Source: JBCCCJ01 sp039029315 (GTDB lineage Bacteria > Bacteroidota > Bacteroidia > J057). From it: a DNA stretch of 64,000 nt. Each line of letters begins with the position of its first letter. The stretch's first letter is position 1. Positions 9,054 to 17,886 of this stretch are shown in pieces. The notes under the pieces are model-generated. The model was given only the letters and a program-made list of their open reading frames with translations, made no database searches and was not told the DNA's origin. The position numbers and the translations under genes were made by a program. The DNA lies in assembly GCA_039029315.1 (NCBI GenBank), contig JBCCGK010000041.1:1-64000 (forward strand), in the 5' to 3' direction.

Positions 9054-9749
9054 TCACCATCTCTTGAGGTGTCCGGGAATCATGGCCTGATACTGGTCCA
9101 GGTTTGGCCCTATGCGGTGGATTTGGATCCCATCTTTGTAAATGCCAAAAATGGGATAGGAGCCCATTTCTCCTTTGGCACTAGGAGAGGTGACCAATAA
9201 ATCAACCTGTCGATCCTGGGCAAATTCGATGGCTCTATCCAAGCTTGTGATTGAGCCCTTCGGATCACCACTGATATTACAACTGGTACAGAGAGGCGCA
9301 AAATAGGCCTGTTCTCCCCATATTCCGGCAGTGTCCACAGACTGAAAGGATTGCTCAATGTCTTTGAAGAGTCTTCGATGAATTCCTTCCAGAATCACAC
9401 CTTGATGTGTTCCCCCGCGTATCACTGTCGAATCAAAGTTGGGCGGAGACACATATACGCGCAAAAAGCATCCAGTAAGCCTGGAAAAGTCCTGTGCAGA
9501 TGTAAATTCCTCTGGCAAACTGTCTGGTCTGGACAGTTTTACGAACTGCGAAAGATCTCCGATCGCTGTCCCATAATTTTTGTTTGCTTGACGGCTTTTG
9601 AGACGATCAAGCTGTGCAGCCCCTTTTGCAGTAGGTGCAGCAAGCAAAACAAATACACGAGGTAACTGGACGATCACAGGAGCTTTGTGAATAGCTGAGA
9701 TGATTTGCCCAAAGGCATCGGGGCTGTTGATATCTATAATGGTTGTCAT
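9054..9749 (-). CDS. YrdC/Sua5-family protein, paired with maleate isomerase
   Basis: This is a 231-aa protein of the Sua5/YciO/YrdC superfamily. The family tail motif is seen as PLCTSCNISGDP (usually S-A-N-x-SG), with GTHQGVILEG before it and an N-terminal segment in the position of the PTxTVYGL motif but divergent (PRVFVLLAAPTAKG). Canonical members make threonylcarbamoyl-adenylate for tRNA t6A. The weak motifs suggest a paralogue rather than the housekeeping enzyme. I choose the second Met (9749; MTTIIDI), which leaves 4 bp to the upstream gene; the longer start at 9773 would overlap it. Tight coupling to the maleate isomerase implies translation from one message. Confidence 0.65.
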   Translation of the reverse strand: MTTIIDINSPDAFGQIISAIHKAPVIVQLPRVFVLLAAPTAKGAAQLDRLKSRQANKNYGTAIGDLSQFVKLSRPDSLPEEFTSAQDFSRLTGCFLRVYVSPPNFDSTVIRGGTHQGVILEGIHRRLFKDIEQSFQSVDTAGIWGEQAYFAPLCTSCNISGDPKGSITSLDRAIEFAQDRQVDLLVTSPSAKGEMGSYPIFGIYKDGIQIHRIGPNLDQYQAMIPGHLKRW

Positions 9750-9753
9750 GGCT

Positions 9754-10527
9754 TTATGATAACATGGCTGCATGAGAAGAAAGCATCCTGCCAGCCGACT
9801 GAATATCTGGCATCAGATCTAGTTGACCTAGCAATTGATGCACACTGGCACTTGCGGCACTGATCACGGGAAGGGAAATCATCTGCTCAACTTCCGCTAT
9901 GGCAGCAAGAGAGGGCATCTGAACACATGCGGATATCACCAGAGCATCTGATTGACTGAGATCCATGTTTCGGGCAATATCTACTAAATGAGACGGATCC
10001 AGTTGGCCTACCTGAAAATTGTCAGTTACTTCTAAGGAATGGGAATCGACGACTGTGATGTCGTGCGCTTCGATGGTTTGGATGACCTGCCGGGTGAGGG
10101 CCTTCTTATAAGGGGCAATGAGCGAAATTCGGGAAGCCTTGAGGTCCTGTATGCTCTTCACAAGCGCCGAAGAACTGCTGATGATTGCCGGAAGCTGTCC
10201 CGACTCAAGGGAAGCCTCTCGCAAATAGGTGTCTGTTTCCAGCATCCCTTCTTTGCCGCCGATCATGACTGCCACCAGGCAGGCATACATGATGGCATCG
10301 ACCTTGGCATCATTGAGTTCTGCTACACATCTGGCGGATTGCTGATTCATGGCTCGCAATGCCTCAGGTGTCACCTCTTTCAGGCGCATCCTGGAAGAAT
10401 GGAAGCTGAAAGTATAGCCTTTGCCTGAAGATTGCCTGCGCAACAATTCGGGAATCTCGGTTTCCATTGTGGTATTGGAACTGGGCACGATGAGACCAAT
10501 CCGGTAGGGTTTCTTCTGTGTGATCAT
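9754..10527 (-). CDS. Maleate isomerase (Asp/Glu racemase superfamily)
   Basis: This 257-aa protein is predicted to convert maleate to fumarate. The N-terminal YRIGLIVPSSNTTMETEIPE block is characteristic of maleate cis-trans isomerases. The two catalytic cysteines of the family appear as Cys83 (YACLVA) and Cys201 (SACVQMPS). Their spacing of 118 residues equals that of Cys76 and Cys194 in the characterised enzyme from Nocardia. The start is ATG 10527 (MITQKK), which puts the first strand at the usual distance; the frame extends to 10611 without homologous content. The related arylmalonate decarboxylases are an alternative, but two-Cys spacing and the PSSNTTME motif favour maleate isomerase. 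It lies downstream of a LytTR regulator and couples to a YrdC-like gene. Confidence 0.85.
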   Translation of the reverse strand: MITQKKPYRIGLIVPSSNTTMETEIPELLRRQSSGKGYTFSFHSSRMRLKEVTPEALRAMNQQSARCVAELNDAKVDAIMYACLVAVMIGGKEGMLETDTYLREASLESGQLPAIISSSSALVKSIQDLKASRISLIAPYKKALTRQVIQTIEAHDITVVDSHSLEVTDNFQVGQLDPSHLVDIARNMDLSQSDALVISACVQMPSLAAIAEVEQMISLPVISAASASVHQLLGQLDLMPDIQSAGRMLSSHAAMLS

Positions 10528-10718
10528 GCGTGTGAGGCGTGCTGTTAAGAAAAAATGAGAGAACAATTTTGTTCGATATAAACAAGGACGTTTCAATCCA
10601 TAAGTGTCCATGAGTGAGTCCGATATTTCTTCTTATGAGAGCCTGCGCCTCAAAATGATAGTTTTTTGCCGTTTTGCAGATCCCCAATGGCAATGGATAC
10701 ACAGGTCTCCTTGCCAGT

Positions 10719-11450
10719 TTATATCCGATTCAGCAAGTCATCCTTCCGGTTTCTGGCTACAGGTAAGGTGTTGCCATTGGAGAGAAGTAAGTACCCTCCA
10801 TCAGATCGGATATATTCTTTGATATGATCCAGGTTGACAAGGTGTGAATTATGGGTACGGAAAAAATTGTGTGGTGCCAACCAACTTTCTACCTCTTTCA
10901 AGGTCTTCGAAATCAATTTTTTCCTTCCGCCTGACAAATAAATCATGGTATAATTGCTATCAGAACTGCATGAGATGATATCTCTGGGATCGACGAACTC
11001 TATGCTTTCCTTGGTCGCCAGGGCAATTTTGTTTGTTCGGCTTTTTTCAGTCTCTCCTTTATTGGAGAACAAAACTCTGGAGTCATCCCCCAGTTTTTTG
11101 CTTACCTTTTCGATGGCAGCTTTCAATTCCTTGTTCTGCACGGGTTTGAGTAAATAATCCAGAACATTGGCCTTGACAGCAGGAATCCCGAATTCATCAT
11201 AGGCTGTCGTCAAAATCACTTCAAATTCGGTCTCTTCCCCAAACTCTTCTAACAATTCGAAGCCATTCAATCGCGGCATTTCGATATCCAGGAACAAAAG
11301 GTCTGGTGGGTGAATCTTCAGATATTCCAGTGCTTCAAGCGAGTCTGTGAACTCAGACACGATTTCTACATCGGGGCAAAACTTTCTGATCTTCCAGGCA
11401 AGAGTTGCTACGGAATGCTTTTCATCATCAAGAATTACGGCTTTGATCAT
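10719..11450 (-). CDS. LytTR-family response regulator
   Basis: This is a 243-aa regulator with a CheY-like receiver: acidic pocket DDE at 8-10, phosphoacceptor Asp55 (LLFLDIEMPR) and Lys102 (YLLKPV). A LytTR DNA-binding domain follows from about 145 to the end (FFRTHNSHLVNLDHI, LPVARNRK). It pairs with the LytS-type kinase encoded just upstream on the same strand. The start is ATG 11450 (MIKAVILDDE), where receiver domains normally begin; the upstream extension to 11534 is not conserved in character. Confidence 0.92.
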   Translation of the reverse strand: MIKAVILDDEKHSVATLAWKIRKFCPDVEIVSEFTDSLEALEYLKIHPPDLLFLDIEMPRLNGFELLEEFGEETEFEVILTTAYDEFGIPAVKANVLDYLLKPVQNKELKAAIEKVSKKLGDDSRVLFSNKGETEKSRTNKIALATKESIEFVDPRDIISCSSDSNYTMIYLSGGRKKLISKTLKEVESWLAPHNFFRTHNSHLVNLDHIKEYIRSDGGYLLLSNGNTLPVARNRKDDLLNRI

Positions 11451-11545
11451 AGGGCTATGGATTGGGTAGTATGGGGGAAAGGATGAGTATAATTGATGAT
11501 TTATGTTGAAAAATAGTTCGCAGTCCAGCCTCATACCTTCTCTCC

Positions 11546-14500
11546 CTAAATTGGAATCACGAGTTCTACTCTGGTGCCAATTCCTTCTCCATCTTCTCCC
11601 TGCAAGTCAAACACCTGCACAGATGCTTTGGCACCAGCCAGTCTATTCAGCATGGCCAATCGATCACTGGTGATCTTCATGCCAAAGGATTTGCGGCTGG
11701 TTGCAGATTTTGATTTCAATTGTCGGGCTGCATCTCGTCCAATCCCGTTGTCTTCTATCGAGCATATCAGATGACCATCTTGTCTTCGAATGTCCAGTTT
11801 CAATTTTCCTTCTCCCTCTTTTTTCTGCATCAACCCGTGCCAAATCGCATTCTCCACATATGGTTGAAGGAGCATGGGAGGAATGGCTACCCTCTCCATA
11901 TCAATCGATTTCTCCATTCTCACTTCATATTCAAACAGATTGTCAAATCGCAGACTCTCCATCTCAATATACAATTTCAGTGCTTCCAACTCATCTTTTA
12001 AGGGCACCAGGGTACTCTTGGAGTTTTGGAGAATCAATCGAATCAAGCGAGAGAATCGATTGAGATAGTCCGAGGCATTTTCTGGCTCATTGCTGATGAT
12101 ATAGTATTCGATAGAGTTGAGAGAATTGAAGATGAAGTGCGGATTCATCTGAGCCCGGAGGGCACTCATTTCGACATCGGCCAGTTTGCGTTCGTACTCC
12201 GTCCGCATTCGTTCATGTTGTCGAACCTGTCCTACCCGCCAGCGATATATCGCATATACGATTCCTGCGATTGTCAGAATACTCAGCAGCCAAAACCAGA
12301 GGGTCTGATACCATACAGTTGAAATGTGCAAATATGTAATGGAAGGGCTTGCTGATTTCAAGCCTTCATTGTTGATCGCTTCAACCTTGAATCGGTATTC
12401 TCCTCCAGGAACATTGGTATAAGAGGCAAATCTTCGCTTTGTGCCGTCCTGCCACCCCTGATCAAAGCCTTCTAACTGATAGCGATAGCTTATTTCGTCT
12501 GGCAGATTATAGCCAACGGAGGAGAATTCGAAGGAGAAAAAGTTTTGGCGATAGCTCAGAAAAACACTGTCAATTGCATCTGGATCATTGTCCAAGAGCC
12601 AGGGATCATCAAATACCTTAAATCGTGAGACATATGGTTTGGGTAACTCCAGATTGGTCCTGAGACTATCCGGGTGAAACAAAGCAATGAAACGTCTTCC
12701 TCCTACAGCCACTCGACCGTCCTTCAATAAGGTCGCATTTCCGGCAAATTCCTTCAACCCATAGCCAAGATCGAACTGATCCTCAAAGGTTCTGGTTTGA
12801 GGATCGAACACTTGTATTCCCTGCTCTGTAAACACAAGCAATTTCTTGTTATACATTTTTACCAATCCAACACCCGTCCCAATCAATCCCTCTTCTTTGC
12901 CATACAGCCGAATTACCCCCCTCTCGATGCTATCTGCATGGGCATACCCCAGGTATTGTCGGTTGGTGGCAATCCAAACGCCCCCTTCTTCATCTCCATC
13001 CATGGGGCCCATTCCCCGAAAGGTTTTGCGATCAGCAGGGTCATAGCCGATATATACAAATTGATCCTTCGATCGCTGATACACCAACAAGCCATTGTGC
13101 TCGCGTATCCATATATTTCCCCTGATATCTTCTGTCATATAATCTCCCCCGACAGGCTGGGGAGCCAGGGAATCAATGGCGTGCTGATAGGAAATCAACC
13201 GCTGTTCGCTGACATTCAGCCTCCAGATTCCAGCTCGATACCCAGAAATCCAAATGTCTCCAAGATGATCCTTGAGCAATCCTCGAAATCGTGGAGTTTC
13301 TGCCACTGGCTGGATGGGATACGGTCTTAATTGCTTGGCTCCAGGCGTGTATAAAAGCAATTGATTCTCCTCCATGACCAGATAGTTCCCATTGTCTAGT
13401 TGGAGCATGTCCCAGGCAACAAAAGTTGTTTTGTCATTCAGGACAGAATTATCTGTTGGGGGAAGGACTTTCCGCCAGTCATATGTCTGTAGATCCAGGA
13501 CAAACAAGCCTTTGGAGGTTTGAGGCGCGATATAGAGGTGATTGCTCTGGCTATCTTCACATATTTTTCTCACAATAGAAAAATATGGATTCTCGGCATC
13601 TTCAAAAGTCTGAATCTTAAATTGCTGCATCAGAGGATTATAGATCCGCAAGCCATCCATGGTGGTTTTGCTCCAGATTCTCCCGGCTGAATCAATGTGG
13701 TCAACGCTGTGCCAGATTTTTTGGTAACGCTGATTGGGAAGAGAGAATGCCACGCAATTACTTGCTACATCGTACAGTTGGACGCCCTGCCAGGAGCTGA
13801 TCCATATTTGCTGATCTTCTGTCATATACATATTGACAATCACCTCGCGATCTTCTGTGAAAGGTCCAGCTCCAGATTGATAACAGGGATCAAAGTCTGA
13901 ATAGGTTTTGGTCGCGATATCAAACACATAGATGCCATAATACCAGGTCCCAATGAAGATTTTTCCAGCAGGATGAACGAGCATACAGATCGTTCTCTGC
14001 GCAAAAGTCTCCTCGGTTGGATCCTCCCTGTGATTGTAAAAGACCTCTGATTCTCCACTGATCTTATTGAAGCGTGCGAGTCCGTGAGTGGTCGTGATCC
14101 ACATGATGCTGTCATTCTCCCAATCATCCTGAATCTGCCGTGCTGTGAATCCACAATTCATCTGCTCAGGCTCATGGGGATCAGCGAGGCAATACCGCTG
14201 AAAGTCATCTGTCTCAGGCCGATAGCGAACGAATCCCAGATGCCTGAACCCTATCCAGAGTGTTCCCTCTCGATCCATATACAGATCTTGTGCCTGATGG
14301 TCTAGTGGACTATGCTCATTCTCCGGATCGTGATAATAGTTATGAAATGTTCTGCTATCCAGCTCAAAGACAGACAGTCCCTGGGAGGTCGCGATCCAGA
14401 TTTTGTCATTGGATAAGTCCGGGTGAATGTCATGAATATAATTACTGACGATGCTGGAAGAATCTTTGTCCTGATGCTGGAAGCTTTCGCTTGTCGTTCC

Positions 14501-14701
14501 ATCAAACCGAACCAACCCCTTATTGGTGCCGATCCAGCTAATTCCTTGCTCATCTACCGAGACAGCAGTCACCATATCGGATGGCAAACCCGTAAATGAA
14601 TTGAGGATCTTGGGGTTTTGAAATGGCACCTGACTCCATCCTCCTAGAATGCAAATACATACAAACCATCCAAAAAAGAGAGCCTTTTGAATGGTTTGCA
14701 T
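11546..14701 (-). CDS. Propeller-type sensor histidine kinase (LytS-like)
   Basis: This 1,051-aa membrane sensor begins with a signal peptide (residues 1-24). Two seven-bladed regulator-propeller domains follow (repeats such as GTNKGLVRFD, WIATSQGLSVFE), then a Y_Y_Y domain near 700-780 (YRYQLEGFDQGWQ), one membrane helix (about 785-805, WFWLLSILTIAGIVYAIY) and a cytoplasmic His_kinase module. The phosphoacceptor His is near residue 855 in QMNPHFIFNSLN. The ATPase N-box is LLQPYVENAIWHG and the G-box EDNGIGRD. It lacks a fused receiver and AraC domain, so it is a two-protein version of the hybrid polysaccharide sensors of Bacteroidota, acting on the LytTR protein encoded next. Confidence 0.93.
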   Translation of the reverse strand: MQTIQKALFFGWFVCICILGGWSQVPFQNPKILNSFTGLPSDMVTAVSVDEQGISWIGTNKGLVRFDGTTSESFQHQDKDSSSIVSNYIHDIHPDLSNDKIWIATSQGLSVFELDSRTFHNYYHDPENEHSPLDHQAQDLYMDREGTLWIGFRHLGFVRYRPETDDFQRYCLADPHEPEQMNCGFTARQIQDDWENDSIMWITTTHGLARFNKISGESEVFYNHREDPTEETFAQRTICMLVHPAGKIFIGTWYYGIYVFDIATKTYSDFDPCYQSGAGPFTEDREVIVNMYMTEDQQIWISSWQGVQLYDVASNCVAFSLPNQRYQKIWHSVDHIDSAGRIWSKTTMDGLRIYNPLMQQFKIQTFEDAENPYFSIVRKICEDSQSNHLYIAPQTSKGLFVLDLQTYDWRKVLPPTDNSVLNDKTTFVAWDMLQLDNGNYLVMEENQLLLYTPGAKQLRPYPIQPVAETPRFRGLLKDHLGDIWISGYRAGIWRLNVSEQRLISYQHAIDSLAPQPVGGDYMTEDIRGNIWIREHNGLLVYQRSKDQFVYIGYDPADRKTFRGMGPMDGDEEGGVWIATNRQYLGYAHADSIERGVIRLYGKEEGLIGTGVGLVKMYNKKLLVFTEQGIQVFDPQTRTFEDQFDLGYGLKEFAGNATLLKDGRVAVGGRRFIALFHPDSLRTNLELPKPYVSRFKVFDDPWLLDNDPDAIDSVFLSYRQNFFSFEFSSVGYNLPDEISYRYQLEGFDQGWQDGTKRRFASYTNVPGGEYRFKVEAINNEGLKSASPSITYLHISTVWYQTLWFWLLSILTIAGIVYAIYRWRVGQVRQHERMRTEYERKLADVEMSALRAQMNPHFIFNSLNSIEYYIISNEPENASDYLNRFSRLIRLILQNSKSTLVPLKDELEALKLYIEMESLRFDNLFEYEVRMEKSIDMERVAIPPMLLQPYVENAIWHGLMQKKEGEGKLKLDIRRQDGHLICSIEDNGIGRDAARQLKSKSATSRKSFGMKITSDRLAMLNRLAGAKASVQVFDLQGEDGEGIGTRVELVIPI

Positions 14702-15022
14702 CCGGACTGGGATGTGAATGTTTGTGAGATATGTTTGATGTTTCTTTTTGATGGTTTGGGGTTCAAAAAGGGTTAAAGGAATATCAATAGATCAGGACGT
14801 TGGCAATGTATAAGTAAGACAATCCCTTGAGGCTGCACCAACAAATATACATAACCAGCCCTTTTTTGCCATATTTCTTCCACTTGTCTTTCATGATAAG
14901 TGTTTGATTGTTAGTTGTTTAAGTTGTAATGAGTCAATTTTCTGGATAAGTCTCACCATTCTGCGTATTGACTGATATATCTATCAGGGAGGAGAATGAT
15001 GGCCATGCTCAACTGTTGTTTA
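14702..15022. other. Gene-free spacer
   Basis: These 321 bp separate the sensor kinase start from the end of the methyltransferase gene, both on the minus strand. A minus-strand TATATTTG (14842-14849) fits the Bacteroidota -7 box, but no TTTG is found 19 bases upstream of it, so I do not call a promoter. No hairpin or reading frame was convincing. Confidence 0.4.
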
Positions 15023-15817
15023 CTATACAGCCTCTTGTTGATGACTTTTCATAATTGTCTCATAGTCAGATACCTTGTTCCGTTTTACAATGATGTATGG
15101 AATGGGTATTATCATTGGAATTCTGGATTTATATCGTCTGTATGTTTCGCCAAAATGCTTGATGAGATCCTTCTCCTCCCATTGCATAGCTTTGAGGGCA
15201 TACAAGGTGAATATCAGTGCGAAGAACAGGCGACTCACTGACATCTCTGGAGCAGCCCAAAAGGCCAGCAGAATTCCAAAGTAAAGCGGATGGCGAATAA
15301 ATTTGTACAATAAGGGGGTGTCAAAAGGCAAATCAGTATAGGGCTTTTTCCTGAAATATAGCCATACTTGCCTTAAGCCGAACAAGTCAAAATGATTGAT
15401 CAGGAAGGAGCTGAGCAACACAAGTCCCCATCCACTGGCAAATAGCATATAGATGATGCCCACAGATACTGGATGACTAATTGTCCAAACCAGGCCGCCC
15501 ATGGGTTGCCAGAAGTAGAACATCACGACCAATGCCACACAGGAAAGCAAGACAAATGTACTGCGCTCAATGGATTCCGGTAGATAGCGCGCCCACCATT
15601 GTTTGAACCAGGGCCGTGCCATAATGCTGTGCTGAGCGCCAAAGAGAGCGATCAAGCCCAGATTTGTCAGGATGGCTAGCCAGAGTGGAACTTCGACAGC
15701 GCCATCGATTCCCTTGGGAACCAGTAGATTGCCTGTGAATCCAATTAAGTAAAGGAAAGTGGCCAGGAATACAACATAGGCCAGAACACCATAGAGAAGA
15801 AAAATATATCGTTTCAT
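15023..15817 (-). CDS. mddA: MddA-like methanethiol S-methyltransferase (NnrU/ICMT fold)
   Basis: This 264-aa integral membrane protein has five to six hydrophobic helices (near 5-27, 45-63, 85-105, 117-137, 180-197). The segment FGAQHSIMARPWFKQWW followed by ERSTFVLLSC matches the NnrU-family methyltransferase MddA, which methylates methanethiol with S-adenosylmethionine to give dimethyl sulfide. The C-terminal SAM-site pattern RHPLYFG and the EEKDL-x4-GE-x-Y motif of isoprenylcysteine methyltransferase-fold enzymes are both present. It is the last gene of the minus-strand set below the TetR region. Other NnrU-family methyltransferases cannot be excluded without a tree. Confidence 0.8.
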   Translation of the reverse strand: MKRYIFLLYGVLAYVVFLATFLYLIGFTGNLLVPKGIDGAVEVPLWLAILTNLGLIALFGAQHSIMARPWFKQWWARYLPESIERSTFVLLSCVALVVMFYFWQPMGGLVWTISHPVSVGIIYMLFASGWGLVLLSSFLINHFDLFGLRQVWLYFRKKPYTDLPFDTPLLYKFIRHPLYFGILLAFWAAPEMSVSRLFFALIFTLYALKAMQWEEKDLIKHFGETYRRYKSRIPMIIPIPYIIVKRNKVSDYETIMKSHQQEAV

Positions 15818-15965
15818 TGTAGGTAAGCAAAAAGAATTGATTGTAGGGAAAGAAAGTGAATGTTTGGAGATTGTATCCTGAGCGGAGGCAAAGAATTTGC
15901 GTGAACTGCTAAGTATCTTCCCCCTGCTCAGGATCTCCGTGTTCCATTGTTACAGCATGCTGTTC

Positions 15966-16139
15966 TTATGACAGGCCGTAGAATTTTTTGAGAGACTCAA
16001 ATGGAACAGGATCTGCGATGGCAAGAATCGCATGTTTCATGCTGGTATAATCTGGCGTTGCTTGCATGGATTCCTCGAAGGAATCTGTGAAGAGTTCTTC
16101 GCCTGTCTCCTTTGCAAATTGGTTTTCGAGAGTTTTCAT
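15966..16139 (-). CDS. 57-aa hypothetical protein
   Basis: The reading frame extends upstream to 16427, but only the last 57 codons, from the ATG at 16139 (MKTLENQF...), look protein-like; the upstream part is rich in improbable residue runs. The product is small, acidic and soluble, with no Cys and no signal peptide. It lies between the flavoprotein and the methyltransferase on the same strand, after a roughly 300-bp spacer (16140-16439) in which I see nothing else. Function unknown. Confidence 0.45.
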   Translation of the reverse strand: MKTLENQFAKETGEELFTDSFEESMQATPDYTSMKHAILAIADPVPFESLKKFYGLS

Positions 16140-16439
16140 TGTGATTTGTTTTTGATGATTAAACTTGATGAATGCAAATAACACATTCCCTTCCTTCCTG
16201 TTCCTGCTGTTTGAGTCTTTGGCAAGTTTGAGTAGGTCGTTGGTAAGGATTATTAGTGAATGGGAAATAGAGGTCTTAGGTGATTCTGAAATCAGCCATG
16301 AGTGTTCGAAGATGCTTGTTGTCAATCGGAGATCCGTCTGACGAATCTTTCCAGGGACTTTGGAGTATTCATCGTCATTATTTTGCAGGCGGGGCCTCAA
16401 CACATGACAAAAGGCATTAGGTCCCAATTTTGCCCAGAT

Positions 16440-17873
16440 TCAATGAGTTGATTGTCGGTGGAGTCGTCTCAACACACTTCTTGCAGCATGATAGCCGCAC
16501 ATCCCATGAACTCCACCTCCGGGAGGAGTAGAAGCAGAACAGAGGAAAATGCTTGGATTCGGGCTAGAATAGGGATTCAGACGAGCTACAGGGCGGCTGA
16601 ACAATTGGCTGATGTCCGCAGCGCCTCCTGTGATCGCCCCGCCAACATTGTTTGCGTTATATTGAGCAAAACTCTGCGTACTCATGTGATTTCGCGCGAG
16701 AATGATGTCCTTAAATCCCGGAGCGAATCGTTCTATTTGACGTTCAATCACTTCAGTCATATCCTCGCTAGAGCCATTGGGAACATGACAATAGGCATAT
16801 CCGGTGTGTTGGCCATCAGGCGCGCGACTCGCATCGAACTCACTTTGCTGACACAGCATCACAAATGGTTTGTCTACATGTTTTCCTTCCCAGGCAGCTC
16901 TTTCACTTCTGGCAATCTCCTCGATGGAGCCACCAATGTGCACCGTCGAGGCTTTCAGACAACGTGGGTCTGACCAGGGAATGGAAGTGCTCAATGCCCA
17001 ATCCAGTTTGAAGACCCCTGGGCCAAAGTTATACCTGCGAAGCCTGCGCACATATCGTTTTGGCAAAACAGCTTCTGCGATAGCAGCCAATTGGAAGGGG
17101 TCGGTATTGAAAAGGTAAGCCTTGGCCTCGGGAAGTTGATCAAATTGTGTGATAGGCCTGGAGGTCTGAATGTCTCCTCCCAGGCTCAACAAATAAGCAG
17201 CCAGGGCCTTGTGGAGGTTCTCCGAGCCGCCTTTGACAACAGGCCAATTGACCACATGTCCCATGGTCGCGAACATCAAGCCAACGGCAGAACTGAACGG
17301 CATATCTAGCGGAAGGACCGAGTGAGCAGCATTTCCGGCCAACAAGGCCTTGGCCCGATGGCGCTTGAATTGCCAATTGGCCAGGGTGGTTGCTGGCAAC
17401 ATGGCTTTCATGCCAAAACGGGCAAGCAAGAGGGGGTGCTGTGGAATTCCCAGTGGTTTGAGGCTGTCTCTCAGGAGGGCTTGTGGATGTCGGAGAAATG
17501 GGTGAAGCATGCGTTTCCAGGCCTTGCCATCCACACCCAGATTCTCTGCAGTTTGCTCCAGATCAAGCGACATCAGGACTGCCTCCTCTCCATCCAGTGG
17601 ATGCGCCACTGAAGCTGGCGGCTGTATCCATTCCAGTCCATATTCCTCAAGAGGTAGAGTTTGCCAATAAGGAGAGAGGATTCCGGTTGGATGAACCGCC
17701 GAACAGACATCATGCCTGAAACCCGCTAAGGTCAATTCAGCAGTTCTTGTTCCGCCTCCTATGGTTTCTGAAGCCTCTAACACCAGAGGCTTCACGCCAT
17801 TGCGCGCCAATTCGATGGCTGCGGAGAGGCCATTGGGACCAGAACCGATGATAATGGCGTCTGCTTGACTCAT
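16440..17873 (-). CDS. Phytoene-desaturase-like NAD(P)/FAD oxidoreductase
   Basis: This 477-aa flavoprotein starts with the dinucleotide-binding signature IIIGSGPNGLSAAIELA and the GG-x-TRT motif (IGGGTRTAEL) of the phytoene dehydrogenase/amine oxidase superfamily. The C-terminal FAD contact appears as SASTPPGGGVHGMCGYHAA. It is closest by eye to the PYROXD2/carotenoid-oxidoreductase-like branch; a real carotenoid role is not supported, as no crtB is nearby. I choose the start at 17873 (MSQADAI), giving a 13-bp gap to the upstream DUF3556 gene; the longer start would overlap it. The two genes are almost certainly co-transcribed. Confidence 0.85.
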   Translation of the reverse strand: MSQADAIIIGSGPNGLSAAIELARNGVKPLVLEASETIGGGTRTAELTLAGFRHDVCSAVHPTGILSPYWQTLPLEEYGLEWIQPPASVAHPLDGEEAVLMSLDLEQTAENLGVDGKAWKRMLHPFLRHPQALLRDSLKPLGIPQHPLLLARFGMKAMLPATTLANWQFKRHRAKALLAGNAAHSVLPLDMPFSSAVGLMFATMGHVVNWPVVKGGSENLHKALAAYLLSLGGDIQTSRPITQFDQLPEAKAYLFNTDPFQLAAIAEAVLPKRYVRRLRRYNFGPGVFKLDWALSTSIPWSDPRCLKASTVHIGGSIEEIARSERAAWEGKHVDKPFVMLCQQSEFDASRAPDGQHTGYAYCHVPNGSSEDMTEVIERQIERFAPGFKDIILARNHMSTQSFAQYNANNVGGAITGGAADISQLFSRPVARLNPYSSPNPSIFLCSASTPPGGGVHGMCGYHAARSVLRRLHRQSTH

Positions 17874-17886
17874 GAAAGGAATTCCA

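Noticed and set aside
15966..16427. Full 153-codon version of the small protein gene
   Set aside because: Only the last 57 codons look protein-like; the upstream part is kept as spacer.
16440..17873. Carotenoid biosynthesis gene crtI
   Set aside because: No phytoene synthase or other carotenoid gene nearby; pairing with DUF3556 and the sequence style favour the PYROXD2-like branch.
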